This document shows positions 52,363 through 60,813 of a stretch of DNA of 64,000 bases, piece by piece (the stretch's first letter is position 1; each line of letters begins with the position of its first letter). Made by a program: the position numbers and the translations under genes. A model generated the notes under the pieces. It saw only the letters and a program-made list of their open reading frames with translations. It was not told where the DNA came from and made no database searches. The stretch is from the NCBI GenBank assembly GCA_041917055.1, contig JAYRYJ010000001.1, forward strand, positions 372,001 to 436,000, read 5' to 3'. The DNA is from Pseudaquidulcibacter sp041917055. Its GTDB lineage: Bacteria; Pseudomonadota; Alphaproteobacteria; Caulobacterales; Aquidulcibacteraceae.

Positions 52363-53257
52363 TGAAAATGCGCCAATTCCCTTGCGTGAAAAGCAGGGTT
52401 TTTTTAAACGCATGAAAAATGCGTTTTCGCGCCGCAAACTTGATGAAGAAAGTGCGCAAATTATTGAATCCCTTGAAAACGATGAAAGCATTTCCGTGGG
52501 AAAACGCGAAATGCTTTTCAAGGTCGCGTCGTTTGACAAATTAACAATCGGCGAAGTCATGGTTCCACGCGCCGATATTATTGCGCTTGAAGTTGATACA
52601 AATCTTGGTGAATTGGCGCGCGCCTTTGCCGAACATCAACATTCACGCATTCCCGTCTATCGTGAAAACCTTGATACCCCACTTGGCTTTATTCATGTTA
52701 AAGATGTTCTGTCCTTACTCACGCCGGATGAAAATGGTGAGATGGATGCCGATTTTCTCACCAAACCATTGAACAAATTGAAACGTGAATTACTTTTTGT
52801 TCCTGCTTCAATGCGGTTGAATAATCTATTGATTCAAATGCGCGCAAAGCGTTGCCACATGGCATTGGTAATTGATGAATACGGCGGCACCGACGGTCTG
52901 GTAACAATTGAGGATTTGGTCGAGGAAATTATCGGCGATATCGACGATGAATATGATGATGAATCGGAAACTCTATTCATTCAAAAATCGCCGACGGTTT
53001 GGGAACTTGATGCCAAATTGGAATTAGAGGCCTTTAGTGAAAAAACCGGCATTGATTTGACCCATGAGGATATAGAAACCGAAATCGATACATTGGGCGG
53101 CCTTGCTTTTGCTTTGGCGGGGCATGTTCCACCGCGTGGCGAAATTATTACGCACCCTAATGGCTATGAATTAGAAATTCTTGATGCTGATCCGCGTAAG
53201 ATTCGCCGCATTCTTTTTAGAGTGTTGCAGCAATTCACGCCGACCGAAAACGAATAA
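52349..53257 (+). CDS. CorC/HlyC-family CBS-domain protein
   Basis: A 302-residue protein with two CBS domains (about residues 70-200: VGKREMLFKVASFDKLTIGE then VMVPRADIIAL, HSRIPVYRENLDTPLGFIHV, IDEYGGTDGLVTIEDLVEEI) and a C-terminal CorC_HlyC transporter-associated domain ending RVLQQFTPTENE. No membrane segments. CorC-like proteins bind adenine nucleotides and associate with magnesium efflux; the operon position between ybeY and lnt is standard. Start ATG 52349 overlaps ybeY. Confidence 0.92.
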   Translation: MANIDENAPIPLREKQGFFKRMKNAFSRRKLDEESAQIIESLENDESISVGKREMLFKVASFDKLTIGEVMVPRADIIALEVDTNLGELARAFAEHQHSRIPVYRENLDTPLGFIHVKDVLSLLTPDENGEMDADFLTKPLNKLKRELLFVPASMRLNNLLIQMRAKRCHMALVIDEYGGTDGLVTIEDLVEEIIGDIDDEYDDESETLFIQKSPTVWELDAKLELEAFSEKTGIDLTHEDIETEIDTLGGLAFALAGHVPPRGEIITHPNGYELEILDADPRKIRRILFRVLQQFTPTENE

Positions 53258-53262
53258 TTCTT

Positions 53263-54792
53263 ATGAGAGATGCATTCATTAAACTGCCTATTTGGGGCAA
53301 ATATTTAAGTTTGGCATTATTAGGTCTTTTGGCGGTTTTTGCATTCGCGCCATTTTTCATTGCACCACTCTTCGCACTCGCTTTAATAATTTTGCTTTGG
53401 GCTTTGGATGATTGCAAAGAACAAAAATCACCATTGCGCGCCGGGTTTGCGCGTGCCTTTGTATTTGCATTTTTTCATTTTGCATTGGGTATGTTTTGGG
53501 TTGGACAGGCTTTTTTGGTTGATGCCGAAAAATTCGCCTGGCTATTACCATTCGCCGTAACCGCTTTGCCGGCCTTTATTGCATTATTTTACGGAATTAT
53601 GGGCCTTATTTACGTTAAATTCGCGCCTTCAAACCCAGCACGAATTTTGTGGTTTGCCCTTTGTTTCTCAATAATTGAATATATTCGTGGCCATGCTTTC
53701 ACTGGATTGCCTTGGAATTTAAGCGCCTATATTTTTGAGGCAGGTAGCCCGTTTTCACAAATCGCGAGCATTATTGGACCTTATGGTATGGGCTTATTGA
53801 TTGTTTTCATATCGGCAAGTCTTGCAATTACCTATGAAGACAAGAAATATTTCACATTAGCCTTGGCTCTTGGCTTCTTTGCCATGATTTTTGGTATTGT
53901 TCGTATGCCAATTCCCGAAAAAATGCCGAAATCAGAGATATTGGTCGCGACCGCACAGGCCGGGTTTTCGCAAAAAGATTTATGGAATCCCGAAAACAAG
54001 CAAAAAGTATTTGATGCTTATATCGCGCAATTAAAAACCGAAAATGCAAAGAACGCGGGTCTTATTGTTTGGCCCGAAGGCACTTTTCCAAGTGAGTTTT
54101 TCACCGAACCCGAACTTTTGGAAGCAATTAACCCTTTGATAGCCAATAAAATTTTGGTCGTCGGTGCGCCGCGCGCAGATGTAAAAGACGATAAATTAAT
54201 ATATTATAATTCCCTAGCATTCATTACGGGTTCAAAAGAGAAATATCCGCAATTATTGGCACTTTATGACAAAAATCACCTTGTGCCATTTGGCGAATAT
54301 TTGCCGTTTCGTAGCTTTTTCAATGCGATAGGGATTGAAAGCCTGGTTGCATATGGCACGGATTTTTCTAAAAGCGAAAAGCCGCAAACTATCAAAATCC
54401 CCGGCCTATTCAAAATTGAACCGCGAATTTGTTACGAAATAATTTTTCCTAATTTTGGAAAGATTACTGAGCGCGGCGATGTGATTGTGAATGCATCGGT
54501 TGATGCCTGGTACGGCGATTTTTTAGGGCCGGATCAGCATTATAACCAAGCTCGGTTCCGCGCTATTGAAGAAGGAAAACCTCTGATTCGTGCCGCAGCG
54601 GGTGGGTGGTCCGGCATTATTGACCCTTATGGTCGCGTTAGTGCTGATTTCAGAAAAGGGAATAATATTGTCGCTGCATTTCCCGCAAAGGCTTTGGGGT
54701 CGACAATTTACAGCCAATACGGGGAATTGATATATTTTCTCTTAATAGTGGTATTTTTGACGCTTAATTTTCGCTTTTTCAGGAAAAACTGA
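53263..54792 (+). CDS. lnt: Apolipoprotein N-acyltransferase
   Basis: A 509-residue Lnt: about eight hydrophobic membrane segments in residues 10-210, then the carbon-nitrogen hydrolase domain with catalytic Glu in LIVWPEGTFPSEFF (about 272), Lys in YDKNHLVPFGEYLPF (about 337) and Cys in RICYEIIFPNF (about 390). It adds the third acyl chain to bacterial lipoproteins. GPDQHYNQARFRAIEEGKPL, preceded by NASVDAWYGDFL, is highly typical. Five bases after corC; operon end. Confidence 0.94.
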   Translation: MRDAFIKLPIWGKYLSLALLGLLAVFAFAPFFIAPLFALALIILLWALDDCKEQKSPLRAGFARAFVFAFFHFALGMFWVGQAFLVDAEKFAWLLPFAVTALPAFIALFYGIMGLIYVKFAPSNPARILWFALCFSIIEYIRGHAFTGLPWNLSAYIFEAGSPFSQIASIIGPYGMGLLIVFISASLAITYEDKKYFTLALALGFFAMIFGIVRMPIPEKMPKSEILVATAQAGFSQKDLWNPENKQKVFDAYIAQLKTENAKNAGLIVWPEGTFPSEFFTEPELLEAINPLIANKILVVGAPRADVKDDKLIYYNSLAFITGSKEKYPQLLALYDKNHLVPFGEYLPFRSFFNAIGIESLVAYGTDFSKSEKPQTIKIPGLFKIEPRICYEIIFPNFGKITERGDVIVNASVDAWYGDFLGPDQHYNQARFRAIEEGKPLIRAAAGGWSGIIDPYGRVSADFRKGNNIVAAFPAKALGSTIYSQYGELIYFLLIVVFLTLNFRFFRKN

Positions 54793-54802
54793 TAAAATTT
54801 CC

Positions 54803-54827
54803 TTGACTTACCTTCACGCTAAGGTAA
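54803..54827 (+). promoter_or_regulatory. Promoter with palindromic operator for XRE paralogue 2
   Basis: TTGACT (54803-54808) overlaps a palindrome TTACCTT (54808-54814)/AAGGTAA (54821-54827) with six-base spacer, some 28 bases before the start codon. The overlap of a -35-like box with a dyad suggests autoregulation by the XRE protein or control by another repressor. No clear -10 at the expected distance was seen. Confidence 0.45.
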
Positions 54828-54854
54828 ACGTTTTCGCCTTCGAGGCACTTTAAA

Positions 54855-55268
54855 ATGAGTAATGAACGTAGTAGTACAGCAATCGACGCGTATGTTGGGC
54901 GTCGCCTCAAACAAAGACGTGAAGAACTTGGCCTAAGCCAAGAGAAACTCGCGGATTTTTTGGGAATCTCTTTCCAGCAGGTTCAAAAATACGAACGTGG
55001 TTTTAACCGCGTTGGTGCAAGCCGTCTTTTCCAAATTGGTGAAGCATTAGCAGTTCCGACAGCATATTTCTTTGAAGGCATAGAACCGCAAAATCGCGGC
55101 AGCCTTGCAGAAGATGACAATGCACCGGATCCAATGAATGTTGCATCACTTCTTGCAGCGCCTGGCGCTATGGAGCTTTTGGCCGAATATGCCAAAGTAA
55201 CTTCGCCACAACAACGCAAAAAAATCGTTGAATTGGTGCGCTTGCTTGCCGGTGAAACCGAAAACTAA
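54855..55268 (+). CDS. XRE-family helix-turn-helix regulator (paralogue 2)
   Basis: A 137-residue Cro/C1-type regulator: helix-turn-helix at residues 10-70 (YVGRRLKQRREELGLSQEKL, GISFQQVQKYERGFNRVGAS, RLFQIGEALAVP) then DNAPDPMNVASLLAAPGAME and a C-terminal SPQQRKKIVELVRLLAG helix. Same architecture as the regulator at 3915-4307, differing mainly in the more acidic middle. It precedes trmB by 8 bases, and its promoter region carries a palindrome. Targets unknown; in related bacteria such XRE proteins regulate growth-phase or motility genes. Confidence 0.88.
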   Translation: MSNERSSTAIDAYVGRRLKQRREELGLSQEKLADFLGISFQQVQKYERGFNRVGASRLFQIGEALAVPTAYFFEGIEPQNRGSLAEDDNAPDPMNVASLLAAPGAMELLAEYAKVTSPQQRKKIVELVRLLAGETEN

Positions 55269-55276
55269 GCATATCT

Positions 55277-55951
55277 ATGTCTGAGCGGATAATTAAAACC
55301 TTTGGCAGAACCAAGGGGCGTCCGCTTACGCGACGGCAAAGCGAATTAGTTGCAGGCAATATTGATCGCTTGCGAATAAAATCGCTTTGCCCCGACTTTT
55401 CCCCCAAAACCCTTATGCCGAATGCAAAGGCGGTTTGGCTGGAAATTGGATTTGGTGGTGCGGATCATTTAATTGCCCAAGCATTAAGGCACCCCGATAT
55501 TTTATTTATCGGGGCCGAGCCGTTTTTGGACGGTGTCGCTAAAGCAATCACGGAAATTCATGATAAAGATATCAATAATATCCGCATTATTGACGGTGAT
55601 GTTCGGCCTCTATTGGATTGTTTGATTGATGGCTCAATTGGACGAGTTTTTCTATTGTTCCCCGATCCATGGCCCAAGGTGCGCCATCACAAAAGGCGCA
55701 TAATCAATGCCGAATTTGTCCGAACAATCGCGCGGGTTTTAGAAATCGGCGGACAGTTTCGATTTGCATCTGATTGGCACAATTATGCCGAAGAAGGCAG
55801 CGCAAATATTGGTTTGCACGCAAATTTCAAACTCATTACCCCTGAAAATGGCAATCATCAAACCATTCCCGCTGACCATGTAACCACTCGTTATCAAACC
55901 AAAAAACTGGGTGATTGCGAACCGCTTTTCTATGATTTCGAGAGAGTCTAG
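55277..55951 (+). CDS. trmB: tRNA (guanine46-N7)-methyltransferase
   Basis: A 224-residue TrmB: SAM-binding WLEIGFGGADHLIAQA, later RVFLLFPDPWPKVRHHKRRI (the catalytic Asp and Pro motif) and FASDWHNYAEE; the late TRYQTKKLGD matches TxYExK. It methylates G46 of tRNAs. The start MSERIIKTFGRTKGRPLT is as in alphaproteobacterial homologues, where the N-terminus is basic. Follows XRE with 8 bases; next comes a MITE-like repeat. Confidence 0.93.
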   Translation: MSERIIKTFGRTKGRPLTRRQSELVAGNIDRLRIKSLCPDFSPKTLMPNAKAVWLEIGFGGADHLIAQALRHPDILFIGAEPFLDGVAKAITEIHDKDINNIRIIDGDVRPLLDCLIDGSIGRVFLLFPDPWPKVRHHKRRIINAEFVRTIARVLEIGGQFRFASDWHNYAEEGSANIGLHANFKLITPENGNHQTIPADHVTTRYQTKKLGDCEPLFYDFERV

Positions 55952-56111
55952 GTCATACACTCATTAATTAGTGGTTTGAGGTGGTATTTTGGCTATGAAA
56001 TAGGCCGAAAACAAGGATTTTGTGATGTGAGCATCACAAAACTCCTTTTTTCGAGCCTAGTTCGACGCCAAAATGCCGCCACAGGCCGCTAATTAATGAG
56101 TGTGTGGCCTA
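55949..56111. mobile_element. MITE-like repeat family B, full copy
   Basis: A 163-base element with imperfect terminal inverted repeats of about 25 bases: the left end after TA at 55949 reads GGTCATACACTCATTAATTA, continuing GTGG; the right end is its inverted match (22 of 25), closing with TA 56110-56111. The interior has AAAACAAGGATTTTGTGATG and the palindrome TTGTGATG(T)GAGCATCACAA, shared in inverted orientation with the element at 61.4 kb. No open frame long enough for a transposase. TA at both ends would suit a target duplication of an IS630/Tc1-type helper (inference). Lies between convergent trmB and a PLP gene. Confidence 0.8.
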
Positions 56112-56124
56112 GAGCACAAATAAG

Positions 56125-57402
56125 TTAGATTTTCTCTAGCGCCTGTTTTAAATCTTCTATCAAATCATCAGAATTTTCGATGCCGACTGAAATTCTGATT
56201 AATGCATCGCTTATGCCCAATCTATCGCGGGTTTCTTTGGGGACGCCGGAATGCGTCATGCTGGCGGGGTGTGAAACAAGGGTTTCGGTACCACCAAGCG
56301 ACACCGCGAGATGCATGATTTGCAAACTATCTAATAAATGAAAAGCCTCTTTTTCACCACCTTTAACATCAAAGCTGAATGTCGAACCGGCTGCGCTGCA
56401 CTGACGATTGAAAACTTCAAACTCTTTTGAATTTTCAGGCAATTGTCCAAGATAATGGACTTTAGCTATTTTCGGGTGATTGTATAAGAAATCGGCAATT
56501 TTCTTGGCATTTTCATTTGCGCGCTCCATGCGAATTGCCATTGTCTCAATAGAGCGCATGAGCATCCAGGCAGAATTAGGATCTAATTGTGTTCCGATAG
56601 CGCCACGCAGCGCCTTAATCGGCTTAATCCATTGGGAATTACCGGTTGCGCCACCCGCAACCAAATCAGAATGTCCGCCGACATATTTGGTAAGAGAATA
56701 AATCGAAATATCCGCGCCACTCTCAAGTGCGTTTTGATAGACCGGACCTAGGAAAGTATTGTCACAAATAATCGGCGGCCTATAATTTTGTTTTTCACCC
56801 GCTATATCTGCGATTTGTTTCATTAATTGTAAATCTACCAAAGCATTCGTTGGATTTCCGGGGGTCTCAACCATAATCGCCCCAATGCGACCGATTTTTA
56901 GCGCGGCCTCCAAGTCTTGAATTGCGGTTTCCTTTTCTATTCCATTATGAAGATATGCGGCCTTCACGCCATAATTTGGCAGGACTTTTTCAATCAATAC
57001 CTCCGTGCCGCCATATAAAGGTTGGCAAACCAATAATACGTCATTCGGGCGCAAATATGCCAATAAGGCGGTGGTAATCGCGCTCATGCCCGATGAAAAG
57101 ACAGCCGCCATTTCGCATTTGTCCCAAACCGTTAATCGGTCTTCTAAGACTTCCAAATTCGGATTATTGAACCTCGAATAAACCAGCCCGGAGGTTTTGC
57201 CTTTTGGCGGCTCTTTCCGGCCTGAGGCATAGTCAAAAAAATCTTTACCCGCCTGTGCATTCGGAAAAACAAATGTTGAAGTCAAAAAAACCGGTGGCTT
57301 TAGCGCGCCTTCTGATAAATGCGGATCATAGCCGTAACCCATCATTTGTGTTTGCGGCGCGATATCGCGCCCAGAAATTTTACGCTTATGATAATTGTCC
57401 AT
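56125..57402 (-). CDS. Trans-sulfuration family PLP enzyme (cystathionine gamma-synthase/methionine gamma-lyase-like)
   Basis: A 425-residue Cys/Met-metabolism PLP protein: GLVYSRFNNPNLEVLEDRL, EMAAVFSSGMSAITTALLAY, ETPGNPTNALVDL and PLP-lysine in YSLTKYVGGHSDLVAGG. It has an insertion GRKEPPKGKTSG near residue 65, characteristic of a 'cystathionine gamma-synthase family' clade of alphaproteobacteria rather than the well-studied MetB/MetZ. Reaction could be cystathionine formation, O-acyl-homoserine sulfhydrylation or methionine gamma-lysis; sequence alone does not decide. Monocistronic; followed by a MITE-like element. Confidence 0.85.
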   Translation of the reverse strand: MDNYHKRKISGRDIAPQTQMMGYGYDPHLSEGALKPPVFLTSTFVFPNAQAGKDFFDYASGRKEPPKGKTSGLVYSRFNNPNLEVLEDRLTVWDKCEMAAVFSSGMSAITTALLAYLRPNDVLLVCQPLYGGTEVLIEKVLPNYGVKAAYLHNGIEKETAIQDLEAALKIGRIGAIMVETPGNPTNALVDLQLMKQIADIAGEKQNYRPPIICDNTFLGPVYQNALESGADISIYSLTKYVGGHSDLVAGGATGNSQWIKPIKALRGAIGTQLDPNSAWMLMRSIETMAIRMERANENAKKIADFLYNHPKIAKVHYLGQLPENSKEFEVFNRQCSAAGSTFSFDVKGGEKEAFHLLDSLQIMHLAVSLGGTETLVSHPASMTHSGVPKETRDRLGISDALIRISVGIENSDDLIEDLKQALEKI

Positions 57403-57477
57403 AATTCCCCCAATATTGGTTTCATTTGCAACAATTTGCCAATTTGTGCAAGCAAATTGCGCTATGAAACGGGATGC

Positions 57478-58221
57478 CTATTTTACGCCAATTGCATAGG
57501 CAAAGGCGGCGCTTGATGGCCTGCCGCCATAATTTATTCCAGGGGTTAGGCCAATTTCCATAATGCCGTTGCGCATTAATACAAAGGTTTGCGGGGCACG
57601 GCTTATGCGAATAGTGTCGAGTTTGCCTTTCCCGACCGCCATTTTCAAAACCTTGGACTGGGACAAAGCAATATTTAGATTATTAAGTGCGTCATAAACC
57701 AAAGCAGGGGGCAATACCCCCTCAACCTCAATATCTACATTAAGGCCGCGATTTTCAAAATTATTGGCGGCGATTTCGGTTGCCTTTTGCACTGAACCAT
57801 TAAAGCGCTTTTCAATTGGCGCGATTGTATCACCCTTGCCGATAATTTGCGCGGGTGCACCATTCGGATCGCTTTTATAAAGCGTGGCCCCGCCGACAGA
57901 TGCAAAGCGCAGAATAACTTGGGTAATATCATTGCGAAGGAAAATGTCGCCGCGCGGGCCTGAAATTTCGTTTAGCACCCATACTTCCTCTGAATTGTCG
58001 AATTTTAACAGATTGAATTGAGCTTGGGCGCGATCCAAAGTGAATTTGCCGCCGCCTTGAGTATCGAAGCGCGTGATTAAATGGGGCGAAATCGGGTCTT
58101 TGGTCGCAAAAAGCGAGCGAAATTGATCTCCTTCTTTTTTGCTTTGCGCCGAAGCACTTTGAAACAAGTTCAAAGATAAAATTGCGCATAATGCGAAAAA
58201 AACGCGAATCCATTTGACCAT
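57478..58221 (-). CDS. Secreted protein, DUF4908-like
   Basis: A 247-residue exported protein: signal peptide MVKWIRVFFALCAILSLNLF then QSASAQ (cleavage near residue 26). The mature domain is strand-rich with RSLFATKDPISPHLITRFDT, EVWVLNEISGPRGDIFLRND and TFVLMRNGIMEIGLTPGINY, then GGRPSSAAFAYAIGVK. I tentatively place it in the DUF4908 family of Caulobacterales-type bacteria; the function is unknown. ATG 58221 is chosen over a TTG just upstream. Between a PLP enzyme and a phosphatase gene, all leftward, but spacings (75 and 88 bases) do not prove an operon. Confidence 0.6.
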   Translation of the reverse strand: MVKWIRVFFALCAILSLNLFQSASAQSKKEGDQFRSLFATKDPISPHLITRFDTQGGGKFTLDRAQAQFNLLKFDNSEEVWVLNEISGPRGDIFLRNDITQVILRFASVGGATLYKSDPNGAPAQIIGKGDTIAPIEKRFNGSVQKATEIAANNFENRGLNVDIEVEGVLPPALVYDALNNLNIALSQSKVLKMAVGKGKLDTIRISRAPQTFVLMRNGIMEIGLTPGINYGGRPSSAAFAYAIGVK

Positions 58222-58309
58222 CAAATCCTTTATACACTCAAATGAGGCATAAAAGCGACGGATTAACTGAATAAAGCATAATGCGAAAAATTATGAAATT
58301 TCACGAATT

Positions 58310-58750
58310 TCATAATTGCGCTTTTAATTCCTTGAACCTTTCGCGAATTTTCCTGTCTAATTCGTTTCGCACTTGCTCGTAGGCCATCAGTTTTTGATCT
58401 CTTGAACCCTCAATGATTGTTGGGTCAAAGGTGGGCCAATATTCGACATCAAGCGATAAATGGCGCGTTAATTCCAATGCCCTATGATGCGCTTCAGGCG
58501 AAAGGGTGATAATTAAATCAAAATTATCGTCTTCAAGAGTATCAAAAGTTTTTGGGCGGTGTTTTGAAACGTCAATACCGATTTCATCCATCGCGAAAAC
58601 CACTAAAGGGTCAATTTCACCTTTGCGAATGCCGCAGGATTGGCAATAGGCCAAAGTGCCAAATCGCGCCTTAAACAAAGCCTCTGCCATTACAGAGCGC
58701 ACAGAATTCATGGTGCAGACAAATAAAATCGCTTGCGGTCGCCGCTCCAT
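58310..58750 (-). CDS. Low-molecular-weight phosphotyrosine phosphatase / arsenate reductase-like
   Basis: A 146-residue LMW-PTP-fold protein: catalytic loop FVCTMNSVRSVMAEAL with Cys12-x5-Arg18-Ser19, and general-acid motif YWPTFDPT (Asp about 114). Such enzymes dephosphorylate protein tyrosine or reduce arsenate by thioredoxin-coupled ArsC chemistry. The immediate predecessor, UPF0262, ends 2 bases away, an arrangement repeated in Caulobacter-like genomes, so it belongs to a conserved pair of unknown purpose. ATG 58750 is chosen since it starts the fold; the frame extends 9 codons further. Confidence 0.85.
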   Translation of the reverse strand: MERRPQAILFVCTMNSVRSVMAEALFKARFGTLAYCQSCGIRKGEIDPLVVFAMDEIGIDVSKHRPKTFDTLEDDNFDLIITLSPEAHHRALELTRHLSLDVEYWPTFDPTIIEGSRDQKLMAYEQVRNELDRKIRERFKELKAQL

Positions 58751-58752
58751 AA

Positions 58753-59223
58753 TCAAAACCTTATATGAAGCGCACAAACCAAAGTGAACAGCCGCCGCGC
58801 CGTATCAAAATCAAGTTTGATTTTGTCCTTAAGGCGCAATTCCAAAATCTCTGAACCTTCATTGTGAAGGCCGCGCCGCCCCATATCGACTGCCTCGATT
58901 TGTGACGGGGTCGAATTGCGAATTGCTTGATGATAGGATTCACAAATCATAAGATAATCGCGAATTATCCGTCTTAATGGCGATAATGAAAGAATGAATA
59001 CCTTCAATTCATCATTATTTTGAGCGCGAATATCCAAAACCAATCTTTGTTCGACCACCGACAAATTGAGGATATAGGGGCCATTATCAAAATCAATTAG
59101 TTCAAATGAATTGGCTTCTAATAAATCAAAAATCGCCACCCGCCTTTCGTGTTCAACATCAGAACTCGAAAAGCCCAAAGAATTGGGGTCAAGATTAATC
59201 TCTATCAGGCGATTATTGTTCAT
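58753..59223 (-). CDS. UPF0262 family protein
   Basis: A 156-residue UPF0262 protein, a family confined to alphaproteobacteria. Recognisable segments: LIEINLDPNSLGFSSSDVEH, ERRVAIFDLLEANSF, GPYILNLSVVEQRLVLDIR, and LSPLRRIIRDYLMICESYHQ, AIRNSTPSQIEAVDMGRRGLHNEG. No known function; predicted soluble. Start ATG 59223 (MNNNRLIEINLD) is preferred over 59241. Upstream partner of the phosphatase gene. In relatives hisD often precedes it; here a repeat-bearing gap does. Confidence 0.88.
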   Translation of the reverse strand: MNNNRLIEINLDPNSLGFSSSDVEHERRVAIFDLLEANSFELIDFDNGPYILNLSVVEQRLVLDIRAQNNDELKVFILSLSPLRRIIRDYLMICESYHQAIRNSTPSQIEAVDMGRRGLHNEGSEILELRLKDKIKLDFDTARRLFTLVCALHIRF

Positions 59224-59576
59224 TTCCTTTTTTAGAGTCAAACCTCGTTAATTGTTGGCGAAAGATGCTTTTGAATCGTCGGTAACGACCATCTTTAGAT
59301 ACTTTATCACCTTAAACCAACGTGGTCTGTTTTCAAGTATTTGGCTAGATAAATTCAGGGTAAAAGCATGAAATTCAATTTGCCTTCTCTTTTTGTCTAG
59401 TCTTCTTGTCGCCCGGTTTTAGGCTAATACAATTGTCTTGGTGATACACTCATTAATTAGTGGCCTAAGGCCTCTTTGGCATAAATGCACTTAAAGACCT
59501 TTCAGATCCCAAACCTTGTCGGCAAAGCATAAAATTCAGAAACACTTTGGTTTCTTGAAACACACTAAATTAAATC
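59224..59576. other. Gap with solo repeat end
   Basis: 353 bases between UPF0262 and fabB (both leftward). It contains a single family B end, TGGTGATACACTCATTAATT then AGTGGCC, at 59439-59465, without a convincing matching right arm, and CTCTTTGGCATAAATGCAC then TTAAAGACC, a relative of the GGTCTTTATGGCA module of family A. The rest shows no gene. Confidence 0.6.
59439..59465. repeat. Solo end of repeat family B
   Basis: GATACACTCATTAATTAGTG matches the left end of the 55949 element in 19 of 20 positions. No inverted partner within 150 bases; likely a deletion remnant. Confidence 0.65.
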
Positions 59577-60794
59577 TCAATCAATCTTACTAAAAACCAA
59601 TGTCGCATTAGTGCCGCCGAAACCGAAACTATTGGACAAAGCGGTTTGGAATTCGCCGACTTTTCGTTGTAACAGTATTGGTAAATCCTTGAATGCAGCA
59701 TCAAGGTTTTGAATATGCGCGCTTTCCGCCATAAAATTATTGGCAAGCATCAAAAGCGTATAAATCGCCTCTTGCACACCAGCTGCACCCAAAGAATGGC
59801 CGGTCAGGGATTTTGTTGATGAGAAAAATGGTATTTTGTCACCAAAAACCGCGCGCAAGGCTTCGGTCTCTCTTTGGTCGCCAACCGGCGTCGAAGTGCC
59901 ATGGGGATTTATATAATCAATATTACGACCCCCGGCCATTTCAAGCGCTTGTTTCATGCAGCGAACTGCGCCTTCGCCAGATGGGGCAACCATGTCATAA
60001 CCGTCCGAATTTGCGCCATAACCAACAAGTTCGGCATAAATTTTCGCGCCGCGCGCTTTAGCATGTTCATATTCTTCTAAAACCATCATGCCTGCGCCAC
60101 CCGCGATTACGAAACCATCGCGATCGGCATCATATGCGCGTGATGCGACCGAAGGAGTATCATTATAATTCGAACTCATGGCGCCCATTGCGTCAAACAT
60201 GTTAGACATGGTCCAATCTAATTCTTCTGCGCCACCGGCAAACATAATATCTTGTTTGCCCCATTTGATAGATTCAAAAGCATTACCGATACAATGCGCT
60301 GATGTGGCACATGCAGATGAAATTGAATAATTCACGCCCTTAATTTTGAACCAAGTTGCAAGGGTTGCCGAAATTCCCGAACTCATGGCCTTTGGCACCG
60401 CAAACGGACCGATGCGCTTAGGCCCGCCTTGGTTTTTGGTAATTTCAGCAGCATTGACAATTGTGCGCGCAGAAGGGCCACCGGTACCCGCAATTATTCC
60501 GGTTCTTTCATTTGAAATTTGGCTTTCCTCAAGACCTGCGTCCTTAATTGCCTGTTCCATAGCAATATGGCCCCAGCCCAAGCCTTCAGACAAAAACCGT
60601 GCAGCGCGACGATCAACCATTTCAAGCCAATTTAAAATCGGTTTTGCTTGCACCTGGCACTTAAAACCCAATTCTTTAAACTCAGGTGATGCAGAAATGC
60701 CGGATTTGGCATCAAAAAGGCTTTTAGTTACCTCATCAAGCGTATTACCAATTGATGAAATAATCCCCATTCCGGTGACAACAACGCGCCTCAT
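59577..60794 (-). CDS. fabB: 3-oxoacyl-[acyl-carrier-protein] synthase I (FabB)
   Basis: A 405-residue KAS I condensing enzyme. Thiolase-fold triad: Cys in SISSACATSAHCIGNA (about residue 163), His in YINPHGTSTPVGD and His in SLTGHSLGAAGVQEAIYTLL; start MRRVVVTGMGIISSIGN. It elongates acyl-ACPs including the cis-unsaturated chain begun by FabA. ATG 60794 has a 16-codon unconserved upstream extension that is rejected. 19 bases downstream of fabA; in other alphaproteobacteria fabI often follows, but here a repeat gap follows instead. Confidence 0.95.
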   Translation of the reverse strand: MRRVVVTGMGIISSIGNTLDEVTKSLFDAKSGISASPEFKELGFKCQVQAKPILNWLEMVDRRAARFLSEGLGWGHIAMEQAIKDAGLEESQISNERTGIIAGTGGPSARTIVNAAEITKNQGGPKRIGPFAVPKAMSSGISATLATWFKIKGVNYSISSACATSAHCIGNAFESIKWGKQDIMFAGGAEELDWTMSNMFDAMGAMSSNYNDTPSVASRAYDADRDGFVIAGGAGMMVLEEYEHAKARGAKIYAELVGYGANSDGYDMVAPSGEGAVRCMKQALEMAGGRNIDYINPHGTSTPVGDQRETEALRAVFGDKIPFFSSTKSLTGHSLGAAGVQEAIYTLLMLANNFMAESAHIQNLDAAFKDLPILLQRKVGEFQTALSNSFGFGGTNATLVFSKID

Positions 60795-60813
60795 TTTTCT
60801 ACCCTTACTTTTA

